Shown one piece after another: positions 27,501-33,871 of a DNA stretch of 64,000 nucleotides. Numbering within the stretch: the first letter of the stretch is position 1; each line of letters begins with the position of its first letter. The stretch is taken from NCBI RefSeq assembly GCF_947495315.1, contig NZ_CANLYD010000025.1:1-64000 (forward strand). The letters run 5' to 3'. Made by a program: the position numbers and the translations under genes. Source of the DNA: an uncultured Aquimarina sp. (GTDB lineage: Bacteria; Bacteroidota; Bacteroidia; Flavobacteriales; Flavobacteriaceae). Below the pieces are notes generated by a model. The model was not told where the DNA came from. It did not search any database and worked only from the letters and a program-made list of their open reading frames with translations.

Positions 27501-28296
27501 GGGGTCTTGGAGATCTATCGGAACAGGCATTAATGCAAGCTGTCAATATGATTTTACCGTCTTAGAAAATTCTTTTAATGTATGCGTTATCGTACCAAAT
27601 ATTAGTCCTACAGATGGTCAATATGCAGCCTTTACAAGTTTTGATGGGAATGCAGGAGATGTATACATACTAGAACAAACCATTGTATTACCCTCTAATC
27701 TTTCATCAGCCACATCGCTTATTGCGTCATTTGATTTTGTGGTAGAATATAGTATTACTAATACAGCAGCTACAGCAGAAAGAACCTTAGAAGTTGATAT
27801 GTTTGATACATCTAATAATTTAATCACTACTATCGATCGACAATCCTTTGGAATGAATCCTACGGTTGGAAATATTAATACTTCCATTAGCAAAGATATA
27901 TTATTGGATTTATTAAGTTATGAGGGACAAGAGGTAATACTGAGGTTTACCGCTAATATTCCTGATACCTTTACAGGGCCATCAAAAGCATTAATAGATA
28001 ATGTTTCATTGATTGCGGAGAATAGCTTGTCTGTAGAAGAAACAGAATTATTGGGGGATGATTTGGTAATATCTCCTAATCCTAATAATGGAAATTTTGG
28101 TATATTCTATAGTGGTAGCAATACGCTAAAAGAGATTCAAGTATTTGATCTTACAGGAAAGTTAATCTTTGATGAGGATTTATCTCAATTTAATAAAGAG
28201 AAACTAATTACATTAAATAATCCAGAAGCTGGAATGTATCTTATTAAGATTACGTCTGATAAAAAAGCAATTACCAAAACAATTATCATTCAGTAA
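21547..28296 (+). CDS. Secreted reprolysin-like zinc metalloprotease with FN3, CUB and T9SS sorting domains
   Basis: 2249 residues. Signal peptide (1-25) and propeptide, then a metzincin catalytic domain with HEFGHQFGGFH (345-355: three His ligands, Glu346) and a Met-turn IMGYAGIC. A PKD-like segment follows (about 425-560). Then come six fibronectin III domains, each starting with a Cys-Pro-like segment and containing W-x-LEYG; two CUB domains (about 944-1050 and 1668-1778, both with YDSGG and SCCDALSVYDG-type strands); and two jelly-roll/MAM-like modules between FN3 domains 2-3 and 3-4. The last 75 residues (SPNPNNGNFG to ITKTIIIQ) are a type A T9SS sorting signal. It is therefore an exported, surface-bound or released protease that probably degrades proteins or polymers outside the cell. 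It separates pabB from tilS. Confidence 0.9.
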   Translation: MSKITLTYCFYVFFLLSFPAKVFSQELWWEISTNQYSKSKLDIDNETLVFEINSDRIEDVIKRTSFRFSKNNQKHIINFPVEANKIKSFEVFRTEVLHPYLAVKYPNISSFVGVAIDNPKEIIRFSYSPGVGLQGNIVRPGKKTLIIKPVNKKVHVLFSSGQEKIESTFNCETDGLLSEKLNDKNALHSKNANDGNLRRYRLALSVTGEYSQFFLDGTEVSDLERKTKVMAAMVASINRVNGIFERDFGVTLQIIPENDSLIFLDAANDPYLSGNSLNNELQNTLDTDPNVGSARYDVGHLFHFENAIYGNAGCIACVCTDGSKGSAFTVHSDPSSDNFNLIVAHEFGHQFGGFHVQSSPNCRSGFNSEVEPGSGSTIMGYAGICSPNVQNQPDDYFNYVDIRDVAIWTIDNSDCAEIITTGNTAPDADAGNDYTIPKSTPFVLEGTATDIDGDTGLTYCWEQNNPEDPFSSNTPQPNWVNGPLFRSLLPKDEGKRYFPKLDDVLTGNITPTWEVLPAVARTMRFELTVRDNVLQGGQSNTDGVLLTVADNSGPFIVTSQNTEELWNVGEEVTVSWDVANTDQAPVSANTVDILLSVDGGYTYPYVIQDDITNDGSETFVLPNVDSSTSARIMIKASNNIFFAVNNTDFEVQSSEFAINTTESTVSVCKPENAIYNLEYRTFLDFSEEVVLSAENLPVGLNATFEPSTIIGNQLEGIPIQLTISGTENLVVGAYDFSIKGSSVSGSEKIVNLTLLVFNDEINTPTLISPSDNEIGFELNQSFTWSEDTNAEAYEIQIATDGGFSTVIESKIVSENNYTPENLEYSTSYFWRVQNINPCGPNVFSSINTFVTQCADPEEFRYIAIGPSFVNLGWVDDNSLTWDIEYGPSGFILGDGISVEATSNPFEINNLNSLFDYDFYIRSTCFDGSTGRWIGPISASTTEDFCSGDRFYDSGGETGNYSNNENITTVISPSTAQDRVRVNFESFLLESCCDALSVYDGTDTSAPLIGVFSSVSPGMILSTNESGALTFVFRSDGSVTAQGWEAQVICEPKPNCDKPENFGVNNIDATSAILSWDTDNESSSWDLEYGLSGFDEGTGTIVNSTETSFTINGLDPITSYDVYIRGNCTAGGVSDIEGPLTFTTLCEVISAPFIESFEEFTTPVCWSEEVAGSWSYNLFANNDASQAGDRNILRNTNYAWVDGSFPNGENAVSILNTPLIDISTLTEPSIQFSVFSKNTIDNTYNTLVAEFYDGMNWNIILEVQENTGGWRDIAINLENYTISGPIQVRFTVTKNSPGNPEYNDILIDEIKVDEMPSCLNPYRLEVSNIKGRSVDISWISSGNESNWELQYGLQGFTPATAINEIVTSNPYEISGLEPTTTYELYLRAVCGIGDNSEFIGPITFTTDCDPFEVPFVESFFNFSRPECWKEGTDNSWSYGIIYDFNLDINIPDRTSGENTNYTWKYNSFNNSQTPSYLFTPFIDVSSLSIPSVQFSLYSNLITNENYNTLTVEFFDGVNWNLLLTFAESTEAWRDYYFDLSSYTISDNIKIRFGIVDNQNSSEFNYILIDDVKVGELPSCFNPNSLSVSEISIDSATINWAAAADESNWQIQFGEKDFVIGEGTLVDTVNTTEIINNLNSGTEYDVYVRSNCDTDGFSEWIGPLSFSTIPDYCNGDLFYDSGGSNGNYSNNENETILIAPQDTGDRVRVIFDLFSLESCCDNLSVYDGPDSSSPLIGVFNNNSPGEIVSTHESGALTFVFRSDGSVTRTGWEARVFCEPKPNCSAPINPVTTFILANDVELFWTSSGLDANWELEYGVTGFDQGSGTIINTTDNPYRITNLTADTFYDVYIKTICDDGGFSDVVGPITFKTEVSCPAPSGFVVNSVTGQSANISWDLTGGNEQFWEIEYGVSGFIQGNGTVVPSEVNTLDILDLAPTTNYDIYIRSNCGIDEASIWAGPFSFRTSCDPISNETNQFVQNGSFECGDLGSWRSIGTGINASCQYDFTVLENSFNVCVIVPNISPTDGQYAAFTSFDGNAGDVYILEQTIVLPSNLSSATSLIASFDFVVEYSITNTAATAERTLEVDMFDTSNNLITTIDRQSFGMNPTVGNINTSISKDILLDLLSYEGQEVILRFTANIPDTFTGPSKALIDNVSLIAENSLSVEETELLGDDLVISPNPNNGNFGIFYSGSNTLKEIQVFDLTGKLIFDEDLSQFNKEKLITLNNPEAGMYLIKITSDKKAITKTIIIQ

Positions 28297-28752
28297 GCTG
28301 TGTTTTTATAATATGTTGATTAATAATTAAATAAATTATGAGCCTAGCCGATAGTAAATCTATTATTGGCTAGGTTTTGTTATTTTTTAATATCGTTTGT
28401 TTTAACCAGTTTATCAATTAGAAAATCTATAATGTTTTGAGATCATTCCAAAATATAGCGTTTCACTAAAATTTTAACCCATTTTATCAATATTGTTACA
28501 TTAAGCTAAAAAATTTGTTTTGTTACATTAGCTTTTCGAAGTGCAATTAAAAATAAAGACTACAATCTTAGAGTGCTAAGACTAAACCTTGGGAGATGTC
28601 ATATTTTATATTATAGTGAAGTAATGTCTTACGATTCCATCTATATGGGATTTAATTTACTGATAATTAGTTTTTTGTAGCTTTAAAGCTTTTCAATAAA
28701 TTCAAGGATAGTTCTAAGGTCTTGCAGTGAAACAATGTCAATGAATCCAGGT
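28297..28752. other. Intergenic region behind the metalloprotease
   Basis: Contains a terminator (28343-28390), then a direct repeat TTGTTACATTAAGCT / TTGTTACATTAGCT (near 28493 and 28519), followed by AT-rich sequence up to the end of the minus-strand sigma-like gene. No gene recognised. Confidence 0.5.
28343..28390 (+). terminator. Rho-independent terminator
   Basis: CCTAGCC (28343-28349) pairs with GGCTAGG (28368-28374), with further AT pairs inside, followed by a T-rich tail. Closes the metalloprotease transcript. Confidence 0.75.
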
Positions 28753-29457
28753 TCAAATAAGATTCTTTCTAAAACTCTTTCTAACATCAATAATGGTTGC
28801 TTTTACCTCTTGCGGAGTGATATCTTTAATTCTTGCTATTTCTTCAAAATTTAATTTTCCGAAAACAAAGAGATCTATAATTTTAGAAGTTTCCAGAGGC
28901 AACCAACTATAAAATTTACCTAGTAGTTTTTGTTTTTTGTTTTCCGAAGATTCTTCGGATTCAATAACCTTAAGAATAGCGGAATCAGCATCATCATAAA
29001 TGAATAATTGTTTTTTTTCCGAGTTTTGATGATAGGATATGTCATTTAGATCTTCATTCATAATCAATTCGTTATCCGCCTCAGAAGTATAGTTTTCTTC
29101 TAATTTATTTAATTCCTCACTTAAAAAATAATTGGTGCTTATACATCGCTGATGCCAACCTTCGTTAATATATAATTCATCAATTAGATGATCTGCAATC
29201 CTAAAAAGTTTTAATTCCAGAGATAGCTTGTCCATATCTATATCCAAATGATCTTCATTATATAGTTGTACAATGGCGTCGTCAATAATACCATTAGAAC
29301 AATACATATTTCGAGGTAAAATACCTGTGCTTTCTGCAATATATATTCTATGTTTAACATAAGGGTGTAGATGAGGAACTACGGATAGTAGTTTTTTACT
29401 GAACTCTTTTTTATGATCATCTTCATGGTGTTTTGGCTTTTCATCTATCACATTCAT
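28753..29457 (-). CDS. Sigma-70-like protein of unknown role
   Basis: 234 residues without signal peptide. The C-terminal 60 residues (LPLETSKIIDLFVFGKLNFE to EVKATIIDVRKSF) resemble region 4 of ECF sigma factors: an acidic helix, then an HTH with EEIARIKDITPQEVKATI. The N-terminal half (HPYVKHRIYIAESTGILPRN) could stand for region 2, but the classical motif is not clear and the acidic middle is long. It could be a divergent sigma factor or a regulator with a sigma-4-like HTH. Transcribed away from tilS, with about 160 bases between the starts. Confidence 0.5.
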   Translation of the reverse strand: MNVIDEKPKHHEDDHKKEFSKKLLSVVPHLHPYVKHRIYIAESTGILPRNMYCSNGIIDDAIVQLYNEDHLDIDMDKLSLELKLFRIADHLIDELYINEGWHQRCISTNYFLSEELNKLEENYTSEADNELIMNEDLNDISYHQNSEKKQLFIYDDADSAILKVIESEESSENKKQKLLGKFYSWLPLETSKIIDLFVFGKLNFEEIARIKDITPQEVKATIIDVRKSFRKNLI

Positions 29458-29616
29458 AATATCAAAATTTTTAAGAGTTGCTTAAAAATAACAAAAAGGA
29501 TTTAATTTTTGTGTTAAAAACCTGAAAATCAAAACATAAAGACTGCTAACGGAAAGATTGGTCTACTTTTACAAAATCGTATATTTGAAACCTGTAAAGA
29601 CAAATATTTAAAAGCA

Positions 29617-30930
29617 TTGATACGGAAGTTTAAAGCTCATATTGAGGATCATTTATCTTTTCTTAAAGAAAAGAAATTACTTATTGCCTGTAGTGGAGGA
29701 CTGGATAGTATTGTTTTAACACATATGTGTCATTTACTTGGTTTAGATTTTGGTATTGCACATTGTAATTTTAAATTACGAAAAGCAGAAAGTGAAGCAG
29801 ATGAAGAGTTCGTTTCGGCACTAGCTAATAAGATGACAGTTCCTTTTTTTGTTACAAACTTCGAAACAGAGCAATATGCAAAAAATCATAAACTGTCTAT
29901 TCAGATGGCGGCGAGAGAGTTGAGGTATAATTGGTTTCGGGAGCTAATTTTAGAATATCAATATGATTATGTACTAACGGCTCATCATAAGGATGATAAT
30001 TTAGAAACCTTTTTGATAAACCTTTCTCGAGGTACTGGAATTGAAGGGCTTACAGGTATCCCAGAAATAAATGATATTTATGTACGCCCATTATTACCAT
30101 TTTCTCGAAATCAAATTTTAGAATTTGCAAAAAAGAATACTATTAACTGGCGAGAAGATAGTAGTAATAGCAGTACAAAATATGTTAGAAATAAACTGAG
30201 ACACGATGTGATTCCAGAACTTTTAGCAATAAATCCTCAGTTTTTACAAAACTTTGAAACGACTTTAGATCATCTAAAACAGACCAGTGCATTTATCAAA
30301 AACCAAGTAGATAGGGTTAGAAAAGATGTGTTCGAATATTCAGAACTAGATACCATAAAAATACCAATTGATAAGTTAGAGCAATACGATGAACCAAAAA
30401 CATATTTATATTTTCTATTGAAGGAATATGGGTTTACTGCGTGGGATGATATCTTACAAATCCTAACTGCGCAATCCGGTAAGCAAGTTTTTTCTCCCAC
30501 ACATAGATTGGTGAAAAATAGAGGGTATTTGTTGCTTTGTCCAATTATAGAAGACGTTTCTGATCGTGTTTATAAAATTCCTGAAGAGGAAAACATGATT
30601 ATAATCCCTTCAGGAATGATAAAGCTTAAAGAGGTTTCTGAATTATCTAATACTGATCTTAAGACTATTTATGTAGATAAAGAAAAGTTAAAGTATCCAT
30701 TAATTGTAAGAAAATGGAAAGAAGGCGACTATTTTTATCCTTTAGGAATGAAAGGCAAAAAGAAGTTGAGTAAATACTTTAAAGATGAAAAACTATCTTT
30801 GCTGGCCAAAGAAAGGGTCTGGTTATTATGTTCTGGTAATGATATTGTATGGATCATAAATTACAGAGCAGATAACAGATTTAAAATAAGTCCCAAAACA
30901 AAACAATTACTAAAAGTAACGATCACCTAA
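29617..30930 (+). CDS. tilS: tRNA(Ile)-lysidine synthetase
   Basis: 437 residues, the usual length for the full-size form. PP-loop SGGLDS at residues 26-31, then HCNFKLR and the AAREL/RYNWF and TAHHKDDNLET segments that define TilS, and a C-terminal domain with VRKWKEGDYFYPLGMKGKKK. It uses ATP to attach lysine to C34 of tRNA-Ile(CAU), which changes codon recognition from AUG to AUA. The start is a TTG (29617), as no ATG is available before the conserved N-terminus. The stop overlaps the start of dsbD by one base (TAATG). Confidence 0.95.
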   Translation: MIRKFKAHIEDHLSFLKEKKLLIACSGGLDSIVLTHMCHLLGLDFGIAHCNFKLRKAESEADEEFVSALANKMTVPFFVTNFETEQYAKNHKLSIQMAARELRYNWFRELILEYQYDYVLTAHHKDDNLETFLINLSRGTGIEGLTGIPEINDIYVRPLLPFSRNQILEFAKKNTINWREDSSNSSTKYVRNKLRHDVIPELLAINPQFLQNFETTLDHLKQTSAFIKNQVDRVRKDVFEYSELDTIKIPIDKLEQYDEPKTYLYFLLKEYGFTAWDDILQILTAQSGKQVFSPTHRLVKNRGYLLLCPIIEDVSDRVYKIPEEENMIIIPSGMIKLKEVSELSNTDLKTIYVDKEKLKYPLIVRKWKEGDYFYPLGMKGKKKLSKYFKDEKLSLLAKERVWLLCSGNDIVWIINYRADNRFKISPKTKQLLKVTIT

Positions 30931-32912
30931 TGAGGAATATTCTAGTACTAGTAACAACATTGTTGTTTTCCACTACTTTGTTTTCACAAATATTTGAACC
31001 TATAAAATGGAAAAGTAGTGTTAAGGAGGAATCAGAAAATGTGTATACACTATATTTTGAGGCAACCTTAGAAAAAGGTTGGCACATATATTCTCAGCAT
31101 GAAGTAGAAACGGATGAGATTGCACCAACAGCTACGGAATTTACTTTTTATAATGAAGACAAAGCATATGAACTAATTGGGGAAACAGAAGAACCTGAAG
31201 GGATTCAGAAGTTTGACAAAGTTTTCGAAATGGATATCAAATATTTTGAAAACAATGTTGTATTTACTCAAAAAGTAAAGCGATTGAATACTTCTTTGGA
31301 GACCATTAAAGCTGAAGTTTTTTTTGGAGTATGTGATGATGAAAAATGCTTAGCACCTGATATAGTAGAGTTTAATCTAAAATTATCTGGTGGAAATGTA
31401 AATGAAACAGCTGCTGACTCAGGGATTACTCCAGAAGATATCAATAGGTCTAAAGCTTTGGATGCTGGAATTAAAGGATGGGATGAGTTTCCGAAAGAAG
31501 ATGTGCAAAGTCAAAGCTATCTAAAAATATTTGTGCTAGGCTTCTTAGGTGGTTTAATAGCATTGTTAACACCCTGCGTATTCCCAATGATTCCCCTTAC
31601 AGTATCTTTTTTTACAAAAGGAGCTAAGGATCGTAAAAAAGGAATGATGAATGCGATACTTTATGGCTTATTTATATTTGCGATTTATGTGTTATTAAGT
31701 CTTCCGTTTCACCTTTTGGATTCTCTAGATCCAGAAATTCTTAACAATATATCGACGAATGTAACACTGAATATTATCTTTTTTGTAGTATTTATAGTAT
31801 TTGCAATATCCTTTTTTGGATATTTTGAGATTACCTTACCGGCATCCTGGAGTAATAAAATGGATAGTAAGGCAACAAGTGTAGGAGGAATTTTAGGAGT
31901 ATTCTTTATGGCATTGACTTTGGCTCTAGTGTCATTTTCTTGTACAGGTCCGATTTTAGGTTCTTTACTAGGAGGTTCACTAAGTAGTGATGGAGGAGCG
32001 ATGCAATTAAGTTTTGGAATGGGAGGATTTGGTTTAGCACTAGCACTACCTTTCGGGCTTTTCGCTTTATTTCCTAATTGGTTAAATAACCTACCCAAAA
32101 GCGGAGGATGGCTTAATGCGGTAAAAGTGGTTTTGGGATTTATTGAATTAGCATTGGCGTTTAAATTCTTATCCAATGCGGATTTAGTAGAACATTGGGG
32201 AATTCTGAAACGTGAAATATTTATTGGAATTTGGATTGTTATAGGAATAGGATTAACACTATATCTCTTCGGGAAAATTCGTTTCCCACACGATAGTCCG
32301 ATTAAAAAGTTAGGTAAAGTAAGGATCACGACTGGAATTCTAACATTTGCTTTTGTAATCTATTTAATTCCAGGTCTTACCAATACAGCACATGCAAACC
32401 TAAAGTTATTGAGTGGTTTTCCACCTCCATTGTTTTATAGTATCTACGAGAAGGAAACACACGGCCCCTTAGGATTAAATGCGTACACTGACTTTGAAAA
32501 AGGAGTACAAGCAGCGAAGAAGGAAAATAAACCAATAATGATCGATTTTACTGGTTGGGCTTGTGTTAATTGTAGAAAAATGGAAGAACAAGTTTGGAGT
32601 AATCCAGAGATTACTAAAATTCTAAAAAATGATTACATTTTGATCTCGCTTTATGTGGATGATCGAGAAAAGCTTACAGAAGGAGATCAATTTAAATTCC
32701 TTAAGTCTTCTGGTACTATAAAATCGATTAAAACTATTGGTGACAAATGGGCTACTTTTCAAACATTAAATTTCGAGAATAATTCCCAACCATATTATGT
32801 GCTAATAGACTCTGAAATGAATCTTTTGAATACGACTACTGCATATACCCCTAATGAGAATGAATATCTAAAGTGGTTAAAAAAAGGATTAAAGAATTTT
32901 GCCAGAAAATAG
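30930..32912 (+). CDS. dsbD: Thiol:disulfide interchange protein DsbD
   Basis: 660 residues. Signal peptide to TTLFSQ; an N-terminal periplasmic domain with the Cys pair in GVCDDEKCLAP (Cys135 and Cys140); a membrane domain of about eight helices with the central Cys residues in LTPCVFPMIP and SFSCTGPILG; and a C-terminal thioredoxin domain with WACVNC (Cys545, Cys548). It carries electrons from cytoplasmic thioredoxin to periplasmic proteins. Overlaps tilS by one base. In this genome the VKOR-type protein at 46021 supplies the opposite, oxidising activity. Confidence 0.93.
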   Translation: MRNILVLVTTLLFSTTLFSQIFEPIKWKSSVKEESENVYTLYFEATLEKGWHIYSQHEVETDEIAPTATEFTFYNEDKAYELIGETEEPEGIQKFDKVFEMDIKYFENNVVFTQKVKRLNTSLETIKAEVFFGVCDDEKCLAPDIVEFNLKLSGGNVNETAADSGITPEDINRSKALDAGIKGWDEFPKEDVQSQSYLKIFVLGFLGGLIALLTPCVFPMIPLTVSFFTKGAKDRKKGMMNAILYGLFIFAIYVLLSLPFHLLDSLDPEILNNISTNVTLNIIFFVVFIVFAISFFGYFEITLPASWSNKMDSKATSVGGILGVFFMALTLALVSFSCTGPILGSLLGGSLSSDGGAMQLSFGMGGFGLALALPFGLFALFPNWLNNLPKSGGWLNAVKVVLGFIELALAFKFLSNADLVEHWGILKREIFIGIWIVIGIGLTLYLFGKIRFPHDSPIKKLGKVRITTGILTFAFVIYLIPGLTNTAHANLKLLSGFPPPLFYSIYEKETHGPLGLNAYTDFEKGVQAAKKENKPIMIDFTGWACVNCRKMEEQVWSNPEITKILKNDYILISLYVDDREKLTEGDQFKFLKSSGTIKSIKTIGDKWATFQTLNFENNSQPYYVLIDSEMNLLNTTTAYTPNENEYLKWLKKGLKNFARK

Positions 32913-33013
32913 ATTCCTTATATAAGTATAAGTTTTTATTATAATGTTGTTGTAAGGACAGATTTAATTATCGACTTTATCCTTAACATATAAAAGAGTA
33001 ACTAACAACGTCT

Positions 33014-33658
33014 ATGGAAAAAATCGACTTATCTCAGTGTTTCCCATTTATTGAAAAAGATCTAAAAGATGAAATTATGTCTTTTGGAGAATTTAAGAAT
33101 ATTCCGAAAGGAGAATATGTAGTTAAGCAAGGAAGTTACTTAAGTTTTTTACCAATTATTTTAGACGGATTGATCAAAATGTATGCGGAAGAAGATGAAG
33201 TAGAATTTCTACTGTATTATATTCATCCCAATCAATGTTGTATCCTTAGTTTTAATCACCTGTTTAATCAAGAAGCAGTTCGTTTCTCTGCTAAGACAGA
33301 AGAAGATACTAAGGTATTATGCATACCCATGAATAAAGTAAAAGAGTGGTTTATAAAGTATCCATCATTTACACAAATTATTCTAAAGGATTTTCAACGT
33401 AATTATGAAGATCTACTCAATACGACCAAACAAGTAGTCTGTTATAAAATTGAAGATAGATTGGTTAACTATTTAAATGAAAAAGCCAAACTTCAAAATT
33501 GTAATATGATCCAAATGTCTCATAAACAAATAGCATCGGATTTGGGTACTTCTAGAGAAGTTGTTTCTAGAATAACCAAGAAATTACAAACCTCTAATTT
33601 ATTAATTCAACATAAACGACATATCGAATTAACGAAAGGAATTTACTGTAAAAACTAA
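33014..33658 (+). CDS. Crp/Fnr family transcriptional regulator
   Basis: 214 residues. The N-terminal cyclic-nucleotide-binding fold (about 20-130; KGEYVVKQGSYLSFLPIILD) lacks the Cys cluster of Fnr and the key cAMP residues, as is usual for Bacteroidetes members. A C-terminal winged HTH is visible in SHKQIASDLGTSREVVSRI. Cytoplasmic. A perfect inverted repeat GTGAC-N4-GTCAC stands at 33793 in the promoter of the next gene and is a possible target. A very long palindrome follows the stop codon. Confidence 0.88.
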   Translation: MEKIDLSQCFPFIEKDLKDEIMSFGEFKNIPKGEYVVKQGSYLSFLPIILDGLIKMYAEEDEVEFLLYYIHPNQCCILSFNHLFNQEAVRFSAKTEEDTKVLCIPMNKVKEWFIKYPSFTQIILKDFQRNYEDLLNTTKQVVCYKIEDRLVNYLNEKAKLQNCNMIQMSHKQIASDLGTSREVVSRITKKLQTSNLLIQHKRHIELTKGIYCKN

Positions 33659-33669
33659 GTAGATTCTAC

Positions 33670-33723
33670 AATAACGCATCACAAAAACATCGAAAATTTT
33701 CGATGTTTTTGTGATGCGTTATT
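33670..33723. terminator. 54-bp perfect palindrome, probably a bidirectional terminator
   Basis: Bases 33670-33696 are the exact reverse complement of 33697-33723. The inner stem CATCGAAAA/TTTTCGATG is flanked by A5 and T5, which would end transcription on either strand, but the outer arms with GCATCAC/GTGATGC extend far beyond a normal terminator. Confidence 0.55.
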
Positions 33724-33792
33724 GTTTAGTAGTTCGTAATTTAAAACACTGTTATTCAGTTGTTTAAAATAACATTTTTTTAACTTTTAGGA

Positions 33793-33806
33793 GTGACTTT
33801 TGTCAC
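33793..33806. promoter_or_regulatory. Inverted repeat GTGAC-N4-GTCAC
   Basis: Perfect 5-bp half-sites around TTTT, 24 bases before the -7 element of the following gene. Its half-site GTGAC recalls Crp/Fnr boxes, and such a regulator is encoded next door. Confidence 0.45.
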
Positions 33807-33829
33807 CGTTTAGAGCTTTCGTGTGATTA

Positions 33830-33837
33830 TATATTTG
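33830..33837 (+). promoter_or_regulatory. Bacteroidetes -7 element (TATATTTG)
   Basis: Exact TAnnTTTG match 34 bases before the start of the lipoprotein gene. TTT at 33809-33811 could be the -33 part. Confidence 0.55.
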
Positions 33838-33871
33838 CTTCATATTGATGAACAAATAAAATGTATAAATC

